Source: Pseudomonadales bacterium
GTDB taxonomy: Bacteria > Pseudomonadota > Gammaproteobacteria > Pseudomonadales > Azotimanducaceae
DNA length: 35,008 nt
Assembly: GCA_030728785.1 (NCBI GenBank)
Contig: JANQYP010000007.1
Coordinates: 4,786 to 39,793, forward strand
Direction: 5' to 3'
In this document: in pieces, positions 12,602 to 20,705 of the stretch
Layout: every line of letters starts with the position of its first letter
How positions within the stretch are numbered: the first letter of the stretch is position 1
Notes under the pieces: model-generated
Seen by the model: only the letters and a program-made list of their open reading frames with translations
The model's database searches: none
Told to the model about the DNA's origin: nothing
Program-made: the position numbers and the translations under genes

Positions 12602-13726
12602 ATGTTGAAGAATTTAGCAGTGTTATGTCTGGTACTGGCGACGGCGACGCTGGCTGCTTGTGGTCATAACGACACCGCGGCGACCGCCGACAAGACCCAG
12701 GCCAGCGCAAAAATTCATAAGTGGCGAATGGTGACCACCTGGCCAAAAAATCTCCCTGGCCTGGGTGTTGCACCTGAGCGGATGGCGGACATGGTGCGCA
12801 CCATGAGTAACGGCCGCCTTGATATCACGGTATTTGGCGCCGGTGAAGTTGTGCCTGCCATGGGTGTGTTTGATGCTGTATCCCTTGGTAACGTCGAGAT
12901 GGGACATGGCGCGGCTTACTACTGGAAAGGCAAATTGCCTGCCGCGCCGTTTTTTACTGCCGTTCCCTTTGGCCTGACGGCTCAGGAAATGAACGGCTGG
13001 TTACTCCACGGCGGTGGCATGGCCCTGTGGGAAGAACTCTATGCGCCTTTTGACCTGGTGCCTCTGGCCGGTGGCAACACAGGTGTGCAGATGGCAGGCT
13101 GGTTCAACAAGGAAATCAATTCCCTGGCAGACCTGCAGGGCCTGAAGATGCGCATCCCCGGCCTTGGCGGTGAAGTCTTCGAGCGTGCCGGCGGCTCGGC
13201 CATCACCATTCCTGGCGGTGAGGTTTATACCAGCCTGCAGACCGGTGTAATTGATGCGGCTGAATGGGTGGGTCCCTACAACGACCTGGCTATTGGTCTG
13301 CACCAGGTGGCGAAATATTATTATTATCCAGGCTGGCAGGAGCCGGGGCCAACCCTTGAGGTTATCGTCAACAAAAACGCCATGGCTTCATTACCCGCCG
13401 ACCTGCAGGAAATCCTTCGGGTTGCCAGCCTGGCCATTAATGACGACATGCTGGCCGAGTTCACCACGCGTAATAACGCTGCACTGGAAGAAATGGTGAA
13501 TAAACATCAGGTGCAGTTACGCCGCCTGCCGAATGATGTGCTGGCCGAATTACAGCTGATATCTGCCGAGGTGCTTGCATCCATCCCCGGTGATGATGAG
13601 TTGGCCCAGCGTATTTATGCCTCTTACAGCCAATATCGGACCCAGGTGATGGCCTACCATGAGATCTCCGAGCGCGCCTATATCAATGCCCGGGCGGCTG
13701 GCGAGCAAGGTGACAAGGCGCCCTGA
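12602..13726 (+). CDS. TRAP transporter substrate-binding lipoprotein (DctP/TakP type)
   Basis: This is the periplasmic binding component of a tripartite ATP-independent transporter, 374 residues long. The N terminus is a lipoprotein signal with lipobox LAAC, so C20 would be acylated. The fold signature of the 2-oxoacid/TakP branch is visible: WRMVTTWPKN, GVQMAGWF (Q163), KMRIPGLGGE (R184) and DAAEWVGPYND (E221-W222). In TakP of Rhodobacter the equivalent Gln, Arg, Glu and Trp bind a 2-oxoacid and a cation, so a monocarboxylate or 2-oxoacid is the likely substrate (inferred). It is 39 nt downstream of uvrD on the same strand, yet its membrane partners dctQM lie on the other strand, with 3' ends 12 bp apart. 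No promoter of its own is obvious. Confidence 0.93.
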   Translation: MLKNLAVLCLVLATATLAACGHNDTAATADKTQASAKIHKWRMVTTWPKNLPGLGVAPERMADMVRTMSNGRLDITVFGAGEVVPAMGVFDAVSLGNVEMGHGAAYYWKGKLPAAPFFTAVPFGLTAQEMNGWLLHGGGMALWEELYAPFDLVPLAGGNTGVQMAGWFNKEINSLADLQGLKMRIPGLGGEVFERAGGSAITIPGGEVYTSLQTGVIDAAEWVGPYNDLAIGLHQVAKYYYYPGWQEPGPTLEVIVNKNAMASLPADLQEILRVASLAINDDMLAEFTTRNNAALEEMVNKHQVQLRRLPNDVLAELQLISAEVLASIPGDDELAQRIYASYSQYRTQVMAYHEISERAYINARAAGEQGDKAP

Positions 13727-13738
13727 TCTGCCGCGCTG

Positions 13739-15106
13739 CTACTTGGGGAACAACACGCCGGGCAGCCAGGTGGCGAGGCCCGGTTGCCAGGTGAGCAGCA
13801 CCAGCAGTAATAACTGCATGACAATAAACGGTACGACACCACGATAGATCTGCAGGGTCGCAACGGCTGCCGGCGCCACGCCGCGCAGGTAGAACAGGGC
13901 AAAGCCAAAAGGAGGGGTCAAAAAAGACGTCTGCAGGTTGACCGCAATCATGACCCCCAGCCAGATGGGATCCAGCCCCATGGCCATCAGTATGGGCCCG
14001 ACGATGGGCACCACCACAAAGGTGATCTCGATAAAATCGAGGATAAAGCCGAGCAGGAAAATCACCAGCATAACAAGGGCGGTGGCACCCACCACCCCGC
14101 CAGGCATATCACTGAAGATGGCGTGCACCAGGGTGTCGCCACCCAGGCCGCGAAAAACCAGGGAAAACACTGACGCACCAATCAGGATAAAAAACACCAT
14201 GGCGGTGGTCCGCGTGGTCGAGCGACCTATGTCCAGCAGCTGCTGGAGATCCAGGCTGCGGCTTTGCAGGGCCAGCATTAATGCCCCCATGGCACCAACG
14301 CCGGCGGCTTCCGTGGGTGTTGCAACGCCGGTGAGAATTGAGCCCAGCACAGCAAGAATCAGCAACACAGGTGGCAGGATACTGCCAATTATTTCCCCGG
14401 CGGTGACCGGTGCAGTCTGCACCGGTGGCGCGCGCTGGGGTGAGACGGTGGCGGTGATGATGATATAAGCCAGGTAAAACACCACCAGGCACAACCCCGG
14501 CAATATGGCCCCGGCAAACAGGTCGCCGACAGAGATGGTCTGGGGATTAAAGATACCCATACTCAGCTGGGCTTGCTGGTAGGCGTTACCCAGCACATCA
14601 CCCAACAGTACCAGGGCAATTGAGGGTGGGATAATCTGCCCGAGGGTGCCGGTCGCACAAATAGTGCCAGTGGCAAGCCGCGGGTCATAGTTGGCCTTGA
14701 GCATGCTTGGCAGGGCCATCATGCCCATGGTCACCACCGTCGCTCCAACAATGCCGGTGCTGGCGGCCATCAGCATACCCACCACGGTGACCGCAATCCC
14801 CAGGCCACCGGGAAAGCGCCCAAACAACTTGCTCATGGTGTCCAGCAGGCGCTCGGCCACCCGTGAGCGCTCGAGAATCACCCCCATCAGTACAAACAAA
14901 GGCACGGCCAGCAGGGTCTGGTTGGTGATAATGCCAAACAAGCGATTGGGTGTGGCCATCAGCAGAGCCGGCTCAAAGATGCCGCTGGCCATACCTGCAG
15001 CAGCAGCCAGCAGCGCAGTGCCTGCCAATGTGATGGCAACGGGATAGCCTAAAAGCAGAAAGGCGAAGGCCGCGACGAACATCCACAGGGCGGCATATTC
15101 AAGCAT
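13739..15106 (-). CDS. dctM: TRAP transporter large permease (DctM)
   Basis: DctM is the ion-coupled transport subunit in the inner membrane. It has about 455 residues, almost entirely hydrophobic, with roughly a dozen membrane segments. Typical DctM stretches are PNRLFGIITNQTLLAVPLFV, IPPSIALVLLGD and LLGFILDFIEITFVVVPIVG. The ATG at 15106 is preferred over an upstream start at 15136: GAGG lies 9 nt before it, and it overlaps the dctQ stop by 8 bp (ATGCTTGA), a usual coupling arrangement. It is transcribed towards dctP and ends 12 bp from that gene's stop. Confidence 0.93.
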   Translation of the reverse strand: MLEYAALWMFVAAFAFLLLGYPVAITLAGTALLAAAAGMASGIFEPALLMATPNRLFGIITNQTLLAVPLFVLMGVILERSRVAERLLDTMSKLFGRFPGGLGIAVTVVGMLMAASTGIVGATVVTMGMMALPSMLKANYDPRLATGTICATGTLGQIIPPSIALVLLGDVLGNAYQQAQLSMGIFNPQTISVGDLFAGAILPGLCLVVFYLAYIIITATVSPQRAPPVQTAPVTAGEIIGSILPPVLLILAVLGSILTGVATPTEAAGVGAMGALMLALQSRSLDLQQLLDIGRSTTRTTAMVFFILIGASVFSLVFRGLGGDTLVHAIFSDMPGGVVGATALVMLVIFLLGFILDFIEITFVVVPIVGPILMAMGLDPIWLGVMIAVNLQTSFLTPPFGFALFYLRGVAPAAVATLQIYRGVVPFIVMQLLLLVLLTWQPGLATWLPGVLFPK

Positions 15107-15635
15107 CTTGCATAGCCTCGGCAGGGGGCTGGCCAAATAATGTCAGCAGCGATCGGGCAATCTCGGCGAGGCCCTGCAGGCCCAGCAGAATAGCCATCAA
15201 GGGCATCAGGCTTTTCAGCAGGTAAACGCCGGGCAGGCCGCCCGGTTCGGCGGAGCCTTCCTGCAGGCGCCAGGACAGGCCAACATAGTCAATGCTGGAA
15301 TACAGGATAAATCCCGTCATGGGCAGCAGGAACACCAGGGCACCCAACAGATCGATGGCAGCCTGGCCCTTACTGGACAAGCGTTGGTAGATAATATCTA
15401 CCCGCACATGGGCGCCTGCTCTTAAGGTGTAGCCGATACCCAGCAGAAAAACACAGGCATGCAGATAAATGATGGTTTCAGTGACGGGCACCAGGCCGAT
15501 GTTGAACCAGTAACGCGCCACCACCACCACAACTGTCAGCAGCATCATCAGGTAGGTCATGGGTGCCAGCAGATTACCGGTGATATCAGCGACCCGATTG
15601 GCAAGGCGGTTAAAGGTCAGCAGGGCATGCAGCAA
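15099..15635 (-). CDS. dctQ: TRAP transporter small permease (DctQ)
   Basis: DctQ is the small membrane subunit that partners DctM. The 178-residue product has four hydrophobic helices (about residues 22-42, 58-75, 92-115 and 137-155) with the family pattern RYWFNIGLVPVTETIIYLH and LRAGAHVRVDI. The reading frame opens at a TTG (15635); an in-frame stop lies only a few codons upstream and no good ribosome-binding site is visible, so the exact start is uncertain. Its 3' end overlaps dctM. Upstream is a 141-bp gap to ubiA on the same strand, with no clear promoter or terminator. Confidence 0.9.
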   Translation of the reverse strand: MLHALLTFNRLANRVADITGNLLAPMTYLMMLLTVVVVVARYWFNIGLVPVTETIIYLHACVFLLGIGYTLRAGAHVRVDIIYQRLSSKGQAAIDLLGALVFLLPMTGFILYSSIDYVGLSWRLQEGSAEPGGLPGVYLLKSLMPLMAILLGLQGLAEIARSLLTLFGQPPAEAMQDA

Positions 15636-15776
15636 GGGTGTGACTCATTTTTGGTGGAAGGGCTCGCGCCTGCCGAGGCGTGTGTAGCGACAAGGCTGGG
15701 AACATATCGTGAAACCAGGCTGGAGTCCAGCGTCGGGCTTGGGGCCAGCTCTGCCGGCTGCGGGCTAAGCAACCCC

Positions 15777-16700
15777 TTAAAAATAAGTTGCTAAAATCCC
15801 CAGGAAAATCCCCAGGCCAACCCAGTGGTTATTCAGAAACGCCGCAAAACAGTCATCCCGTTGTCGTGCATAGATCAGGTATTGCTGGTAGACAAACAGG
15901 CCGGCGGCACAGCTGAGGCCAGCAAGGTAAAAATAACCCAGTTCCGCAGGACCCATGACCCCATACATGATCAGCAGAAATAATCCCTGCAAGGTACCCA
16001 CAGCCACCCTGTCCATATCGGCAAACAGAATGGCTGAGGACTTGAGGCCAAGCAGCAGGTCGTCATCCCGGTCGACCATGGCGTACTGGGTATCATAGGC
16101 GACAGTCCAGACCACATTGGCGACCACCAGCAGCCAGGCAACCTGGGGTACCTCGCCGGTCGTGGCGGCGAAGGCCATGGGCGTGCCGAAGGCAAATCCC
16201 AGACCAAGCACAGCCTGGGGCATATAGGTGTAGCGTTTCATCAACGGATAGATGGCGGCAATGATCACCGCGCCAAAGGCCAGCATGACTGTCAGGGTAT
16301 TGGTAGACAGCACCAGTAACAGTGCCATTAAAAGCAGGATGGCCATAAAAACCACGGCTTCGGTGACGGACACCTGCCCCTGCACCAGTGGTCGATTGCG
16401 AGTCCGCTCTACATGTCCGTCAAAGCCACGATCAAAAATGTCGTTGATGATGCAGCCAGCCGAGCGGGTCAGGATCGTACCCAGGACAAATACCAGCAGC
16501 AGGTGCCAGCCGGGGAAACCCTCAGCAGCAATCCATAATGCCCACAAGGTCGGCCACAGTAGTAGAAATATGCCAATGGGGCGATCCAGGCGCGCCAGCC
16601 TGAGCAGGGCTGGCAGTCTCGGAAACTGCCGGTCGAGACTTTCCAGGAGCGGCTCCAGCCATTTGCCAGGCACGGCCAGCAGCCGGTCCCAGGTCGACAT
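15777..16700 (-). CDS. ubiA: 4-hydroxybenzoate polyprenyltransferase
   Basis: UbiA attaches the polyprenyl tail to 4-hydroxybenzoate in ubiquinone synthesis and is an integral inner-membrane enzyme. The two Asp-rich motifs are present: NDIFDRGFDGH (about residues 86-96) and YDTQYAMVDRDDD (about 202-214), which bind Mg-prenyl diphosphate. RLDRPIGIFLLLWPTLWALW near the N terminus matches Pseudomonas UbiA. I chose ATG at 16700, giving 307 residues. A TTG at 16745 would add 15 residues and neither start has a strong ribosome-binding site. The last residues LGIFLGIL are encoded by a 12-bp tandem duplication. The gene is divergent from rubredoxin. Confidence 0.95.
   Translation of the reverse strand: MSTWDRLLAVPGKWLEPLLESLDRQFPRLPALLRLARLDRPIGIFLLLWPTLWALWIAAEGFPGWHLLLVFVLGTILTRSAGCIINDIFDRGFDGHVERTRNRPLVQGQVSVTEAVVFMAILLLMALLLVLSTNTLTVMLAFGAVIIAAIYPLMKRYTYMPQAVLGLGFAFGTPMAFAATTGEVPQVAWLLVVANVVWTVAYDTQYAMVDRDDDLLLGLKSSAILFADMDRVAVGTLQGLFLLIMYGVMGPAELGYFYLAGLSCAAGLFVYQQYLIYARQRDDCFAAFLNNHWVGLGIFLGILATYF
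15793..15816 (-). repeat. 12-bp tandem duplication inside the 3' end of ubiA
   Basis: On the plus strand AAAATCCCCAGG occurs at 15793-15804 and again, perfectly, at 15805-15816. It is in frame and encodes the repeated LGIF/LGIL near the UbiA C terminus, 13 nt from the stop codon. Confidence 0.8.
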
Positions 16701-16773
16701 GCTGGCGGTTGGTGGCTTTGTGCTTTGGTGTATTTGCTTGGCCAATTTGTGTCACGACAGGACTAAATACGAT

Positions 16774-16801
16774 AGTATACGTGGCTTGCGCGTCGCATCA
16801 A
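16774..16801 (-). promoter_or_regulatory. Candidate sigma70 promoter for ubiA
   Basis: On the minus strand TTGATG (16796-16801) and TATACT (16774-16779) are separated by 16 bp. This would start transcription near 16767, about 65 nt before the preferred ubiA ATG. Matches are 4/6 and 5/6. Evidence is consensus only. Confidence 0.35.
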
Positions 16802-16850
16802 ACGTTGCTTTGTTGGCGCACCGGTAAATATTGATAGGGGCTTGGGCTCG

Positions 16851-17015
16851 ATGAAAAAATGGCAGTGTATTGTGTGTGGCTTCATTTACGACGAAGCTGC
16901 AGGTCTGGCTGAAGAGGGCCTGGCGCCTGGCACCCGCTGGGAGGATATCCCTGCTGACTGGTGTTGCCCCGAGTGTGGTGTCAGCAAAGAAGATTTTGAG
17001 ATGATCGAAATTTAA
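16851..17015 (+). CDS. rubA: Rubredoxin
   Basis: This is a small electron-transfer protein with one iron bound by four cysteines. The frame encodes 54 residues, the standard rubredoxin size. The two knuckles are CIVCG (C6, C9) and CPECG (C39, C42), with WEDIPADWCCPECG typical of the family. Partners in proteobacteria include alkane hydroxylases, a rubredoxin reductase and oxidative-stress enzymes; none is in this window. It is divergent from ubiA; Pseudomonas also has rubredoxin genes in the general neighbourhood of ubiA. The ribosome-binding site is weak (GATAGGGGC at 16833-16841, about 9 nt before the ATG). A perfect palindrome follows 2 nt after the stop. Confidence 0.96.
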   Translation: MKKWQCIVCGFIYDEAAGLAEEGLAPGTRWEDIPADWCCPECGVSKEDFEMIEI

Positions 17016-17017
17016 TG

Positions 17018-17046
17018 GGTTTTTTGCGCCAAAGGCGCAAAAAACC
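17018..17046. other. Perfect 13-bp palindrome after the rubredoxin gene
   Basis: GGTTTTTTGCGCC (17018-17030), an AAA loop, then the exact reverse complement (17034-17046). The T-run is in the left arm and the A-run in the right arm. The RNA hairpin is therefore not followed by a U-tract on either strand, the reverse of a normal terminator. A 3'-end stabiliser or DNA-level site is possible. Confidence 0.7.
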
Positions 17047-17162
17047 ACTGCCAACAGCTATTCGCGCAGCGAAATACTCAGAGGCGGTGCTCAACCAGCG
17101 ATTCCCAACCTGTAGCGGAACCACCAGTCCAGACATCAGACACAACCAAGGCGTCGCGCGTT

Positions 17163-18431
17163 ATGGAGCATCATAAGCTAACCAGAAACATCCTTATTGG
17201 CATGGTGCTCGGCATTTTGCTGGGATCCATTGTGTTTAGCATGGGCCTGGCCGATGACCATCCGCTGCTGGTGTATGTCATCGACGGTCTCTTCGACCTG
17301 GGTGGCAAAATTTTTGTTATCAGTTTGAAGTTGCTGGTAGTGCCGTTGGTGTTTGTGTCCCTGGCCTGTGGTGCAAGTAATCTGGGTGACAACGCCAGCA
17401 TGGGACGTATTGGCGCCAAAACCGTGGGTCTTTATATGCTCACCACGGCCATCGCTATTACCCTGGGCCTGATGGCAGCTACGATTGTGGATCCTGGCAA
17501 GGGCATCAACCTGACCACTGAAGCCCAGTATGTGGCCAGCGAAAGCCCGTCCTTGAAGCAGGTAATTCTCGATATTTTTCCCGCCAATCCAGTGAAGGCC
17601 ATGGCTGATGGCAACATGCTGCAGGTGATTGTGTTTGCCATTCTGGTGGGTGTTGCCATCAGCCGCTGTGGCGATGCCGGGCAAAGGGTCAGGGTGGCGC
17701 TGAATGACTGGAATGAGGTCATCATGGCCATGGTCATGATGCTGATGGGTTTTGCGCCTATTGGAGTTTTCTGCCTGCTGATCGCCCTGTTTTCGCATAT
17801 GGGATTTTCTGCCATCTCAGACCTGCTGGCCTATTTCTTGACGGTTGCCGGCGTTCTGGTCGTCCATTTCCTGCTGACTTACGGCACCATGGTCCGGACC
17901 CTGGCGAATATCAGCCCCCTGACCTTCTTCCGCCATATGGCGCCCGTGATGGCCTATGCCTTCAGCACCTCCTCAAGTAATGCAACTTTGCCCGTCACTC
18001 TGGAAACAGTTGAAAAAAAGGTTGGTGTGAAAAATGAGATCGCCGCCTTTACCATTCCTCTGGGTGCCACCATCAATATGGATGGCACTGCCATCATGCA
18101 GGGTGTTGCCACAGTGTTTATCGCTGCCGCCTACAACGTTGACCTGGGAGTGGCGGATTATCTGGCAGTTATCCTGACTGCCACCCTGGCCTCCATCGGC
18201 ACCGCCGGTGTGCCTGGTGTAGGCCTGATCATGCTGGCTCTGGTGTTGCAGCAGGTGGGTTTGCCTGTCGAAGGCATCGCCCTGATTATCGGCGTTGACC
18301 GTCTGTTGGATATGCTGCGCACGGTAGTGAATGTCACCGGTGATGCGGCTGTGTCTGCCATCGTCGCCAAAAGTGAAGGTAAGCTGGATCTGGATATTTT
18401 TGCAGGTCGGGAGAAAGGTTATTCAATCTAG
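17163..18431 (+). CDS. Dicarboxylate/amino acid:cation symporter (SLC1 family), probably glutamate/aspartate
   Basis: This is an inner-membrane secondary transporter of the GltPh/EAAT fold, 422 residues. Hairpin 1 carries FSTSSSNATLP (serines at about 270-272), TM7 has NMDGTA (305-310), hairpin 2 has GTAGVPG (346-352) and TM8 has DRLLDMLRTVVNVTGD. In TM8, D383, R386, T387 and N390 correspond to D394, R397, T398 and N401 of GltPh. The arginine binds the side-chain carboxylate, pointing to acidic amino acids rather than neutral ones or DctA-type C4 acids. Specificity is inferred from these residues. It stands alone on the plus strand, convergent with recG. The 116 bp upstream of it after the palindrome show no clear promoter. 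Confidence 0.93.
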   Translation: MEHHKLTRNILIGMVLGILLGSIVFSMGLADDHPLLVYVIDGLFDLGGKIFVISLKLLVVPLVFVSLACGASNLGDNASMGRIGAKTVGLYMLTTAIAITLGLMAATIVDPGKGINLTTEAQYVASESPSLKQVILDIFPANPVKAMADGNMLQVIVFAILVGVAISRCGDAGQRVRVALNDWNEVIMAMVMMLMGFAPIGVFCLLIALFSHMGFSAISDLLAYFLTVAGVLVVHFLLTYGTMVRTLANISPLTFFRHMAPVMAYAFSTSSSNATLPVTLETVEKKVGVKNEIAAFTIPLGATINMDGTAIMQGVATVFIAAAYNVDLGVADYLAVILTATLASIGTAGVPGVGLIMLALVLQQVGLPVEGIALIIGVDRLLDMLRTVVNVTGDAAVSAIVAKSEGKLDLDIFAGREKGYSI

Positions 18432-18466
18432 GGCGCCGTCGGCTCTATACCTTCTTCACTCTCTCC

Positions 18467-18514
18467 ACGTTCTATACATGACACGTTCTATACATGACAC
18501 CTTCTATACTTGGC
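18467..18514 (-). repeat. 16-bp tandem repeat, three copies, spanning the recG stop
   Basis: On the plus strand ACGTTCTATACATGAC occurs at 18467-18482 and 18483-18498 (identical). A diverged copy, ACCTTCTATACTTGGC, is at 18499-18514. The third copy contains the recG stop codon (18504-18506) and its last codons. A decayed unit may lie near 18442-18450. It fills most of the gap between the two convergent genes. Confidence 0.88.
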
Positions 18515-20573
18515 TGAAAGCCTCGGGCATGGTGAGCCAGCGTTGCATGATTGTCATGGCGGCGCTGCGGTCCTCATCCAGCAGGGCCCTGGAGGTGCGG
18601 CTTACCTGGTCCAGCATGTGTTGGTCACGCAACAGGTCGGCAATGCGAAATTGTAATGAGCCGGACTGGCGTTGGCCAAACATCTCGCCGGGACCGCGAA
18701 TCAGCAGGTCTTGTTCGGCAATATAAAAGCCGTCATTGCTTTCACGCATGACATTCAGCCGTTGTTTGCTGACAAATCCCAGCGGTGGGTGATACAACAA
18801 CAAGCAGAAACTCTTGTTGGTACCGCGACCTATCCTGCCGCGCAGCTGGTGCAGTTGGGCAAGGCCGAGGCGCTCGGGGTTTTCGATGACCATCAGGCTG
18901 GCGTTGGGCACATCGACGCCAACTTCGATCACCGTGGTTGCCACCAGCAGGTCTGCCTGGCCGGCCTTAAACGCCGCCATGATGGCGGTTTTCTCATCCG
19001 CGGCCATGCGGCCGTGGATCAAGCGCACCCGCAGTTGAGGCAATTGCGCCGTTAATGCTGCAGCGGTGGCTTCCGCAGCCTGGCACTCAAGGACTTCCGA
19101 CTCCTCAATCAACGTGCAGACCCAGTAGGCCTGAGCGCCCTGTTCGCAGGCCGCCGCCACGCGGGCCACCACCTCGGCACGCCGACTGTCCGGTAGCACG
19201 CTGGTGGTCACAGGTGTTCTGCCCGGCGGCAGTTCATCTATCACCGAACAGTCCATATCCGCGTACAGGCTCATGGTCAGGGTGCGTGGTATCGGTGTGG
19301 CGGTCATCACCAATTGGTGTGGCATACGCCCCTGGCGTTCACCCTTTTCCCGCAGGGCCAGGCGCTGTAATACGCCAAACTTATGCTGCTCATCAATGAT
19401 CACCAGTCCCAGTGCGTCAAATATCACTTCTTTCTGGAATAGCGCATGGGTACCCACCACCACCCCGGCGCGACCGCTTTTGATGGCTTCCAGTTCGGCC
19501 TGGCGCTGTTTGCCCTTGACCTTGCCGGACAGCCAGGCCACCTGGATACCCAGAGGTACAAGCCATTGGCTGAAATTCTGGTAGTGCTGCTCTGCCAATA
19601 GTTCTGTCGGCGCCATAATGGCGGTCTGCAGCTGGTTTTCCATGGACTGGGTGGCCGCCAGTGCTGCAACCACTGTTTTGCCCGAGCCGACATCGCCCTG
19701 GACCAGGCGCAACATAGGTTGTGGACGTCCCAGGTCGGTGGCTATTTCAGCCAGCACTCTTTGCTGGGCGCCGGTGAGGGTAAACGCCAGGGACGCTTGC
19801 AGACTGGCGCAGGTGGCACCTGGTGGCGCAAATGCATAGGCCTGCAGGCGGCCTAATTCTTCCCGCACCAGACGCATGCTGGTCTGGTGCGCCAGCAGCT
19901 CTTCAAAGGCCAGGCGCTGCTGAGCTGGATGGGTGCCACTGCGCAGTTCGTCCATTGCCATGTTCGGGGTTGGGCAGTGCAGCAGGCGCAGGGCCTGGTT
20001 GATATCCATACGCAGAAAGCCGCTGCTGCCCAGAGGAATATCGGTGAGCAGCTTGCCCGCATCCATCATGGCCAGTACCTGGCTGACAAGGCTCCGCACC
20101 CTGCCCTGGCTGAGGCCTTCGGTGACGGGATAGACTGGTGTCAGGTGTTGGTCCAGGGGTGTCTGGGTGTCCTGGCTGTATTCCGGATGGTACAACTCCA
20201 GCCCTGCTGCACCGCGCCGCACCTCACCAAAACAACGCAGCCTGGTGGCATTCTTGAGACCTGCCTGCTGTTGTTTTGAGAAGTGGAAAAAACGCATGGC
20301 GATAGTGCCCGTATCATCCTGCACATAGGCCAGCAGGCTGCGGCGCTTGCCAAAGGCAATATCACAGGCAATGACCTTACCCTCAATGACCACGTGCTGG
20401 CCGGGCTGGGCAGCGCCTATGGGTGTCAGGCGAGTGCGGTCTTCATAACGCAGGGGCAGGTGGAACAGGACGTCCCGCAGATTGTGCAGGCCAACGCGGA
20501 CGAGTTTGTCGGTGAGTGCCGGGCCCACACCCTTAAGAGAGTTGATGGCAGCGGTTTCCAGGGATTCAGCCAT
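18504..20573 (-). CDS. recG: ATP-dependent DNA helicase RecG
   Basis: RecG remodels stalled forks and Holliday junctions. The product has 689 residues (E. coli 693). The N-terminal wedge/OB domain includes LFHLPLRYEDRT (about residues 36-47). The SF2 motor follows, with Walker A GDVGSGKT (293-300), DEQHKFGV (394-401) and QLHQLRGRIGRG near the C terminus. It is the last gene of the minus-strand gmk-rpoZ-spoT-ridA-recG set, 118 bp after ridA. The C terminus SQV and stop lie inside a 16-bp tandem repeat. No T-tract terminator is visible between recG and the convergent symporter gene. Confidence 0.98.
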   Translation of the reverse strand: MAESLETAAINSLKGVGPALTDKLVRVGLHNLRDVLFHLPLRYEDRTRLTPIGAAQPGQHVVIEGKVIACDIAFGKRRSLLAYVQDDTGTIAMRFFHFSKQQQAGLKNATRLRCFGEVRRGAAGLELYHPEYSQDTQTPLDQHLTPVYPVTEGLSQGRVRSLVSQVLAMMDAGKLLTDIPLGSSGFLRMDINQALRLLHCPTPNMAMDELRSGTHPAQQRLAFEELLAHQTSMRLVREELGRLQAYAFAPPGATCASLQASLAFTLTGAQQRVLAEIATDLGRPQPMLRLVQGDVGSGKTVVAALAATQSMENQLQTAIMAPTELLAEQHYQNFSQWLVPLGIQVAWLSGKVKGKQRQAELEAIKSGRAGVVVGTHALFQKEVIFDALGLVIIDEQHKFGVLQRLALREKGERQGRMPHQLVMTATPIPRTLTMSLYADMDCSVIDELPPGRTPVTTSVLPDSRRAEVVARVAAACEQGAQAYWVCTLIEESEVLECQAAEATAAALTAQLPQLRVRLIHGRMAADEKTAIMAAFKAGQADLLVATTVIEVGVDVPNASLMVIENPERLGLAQLHQLRGRIGRGTNKSFCLLLYHPPLGFVSKQRLNVMRESNDGFYIAEQDLLIRGPGEMFGQRQSGSLQFRIADLLRDQHMLDQVSRTSRALLDEDRSAAMTIMQRWLTMPEAFSQV

Positions 20574-20649
20574 AACGTTTAACCAAGGGGTTGGGCCAGC
20601 AAGCGCGTGTCAAAAGGCGGTACGGTATGCCAGCCTTGCGGCAAGCTGG

Positions 20650-20705
20650 CTGCTGCAGGTCAGCTGTTGCAGGTTAACTGCTGCAGGTTAACTACCGCAG
20701 GTCAA
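20650..20705 (-). repeat. 14-bp tandem repeat, four copies, ending in the ridA stop codon
   Basis: The units on the plus strand are CTGCTGCAGGTCAG (20650), CTGTTGCAGGTTAA (20664), CTGCTGCAGGTTAA (20678) and CTACCGCAGGTCAA (20692-20705). The last encodes the ridA C terminus VDLR plus TAG. In the outer copies that TAG has become CAG. The array occupies about half of the ridA-recG gap. Confidence 0.88.

Noticed and set aside
13938-14468. A 176-codon plus-strand frame inside dctM
   Set aside because: Its Met/Ile/Thr-rich composition is typical of the antisense of a membrane protein gene.
17018-17046. Intrinsic terminator of rubredoxin
   Set aside because: The hairpin is not followed by a T-run on either strand; the T-run precedes it.
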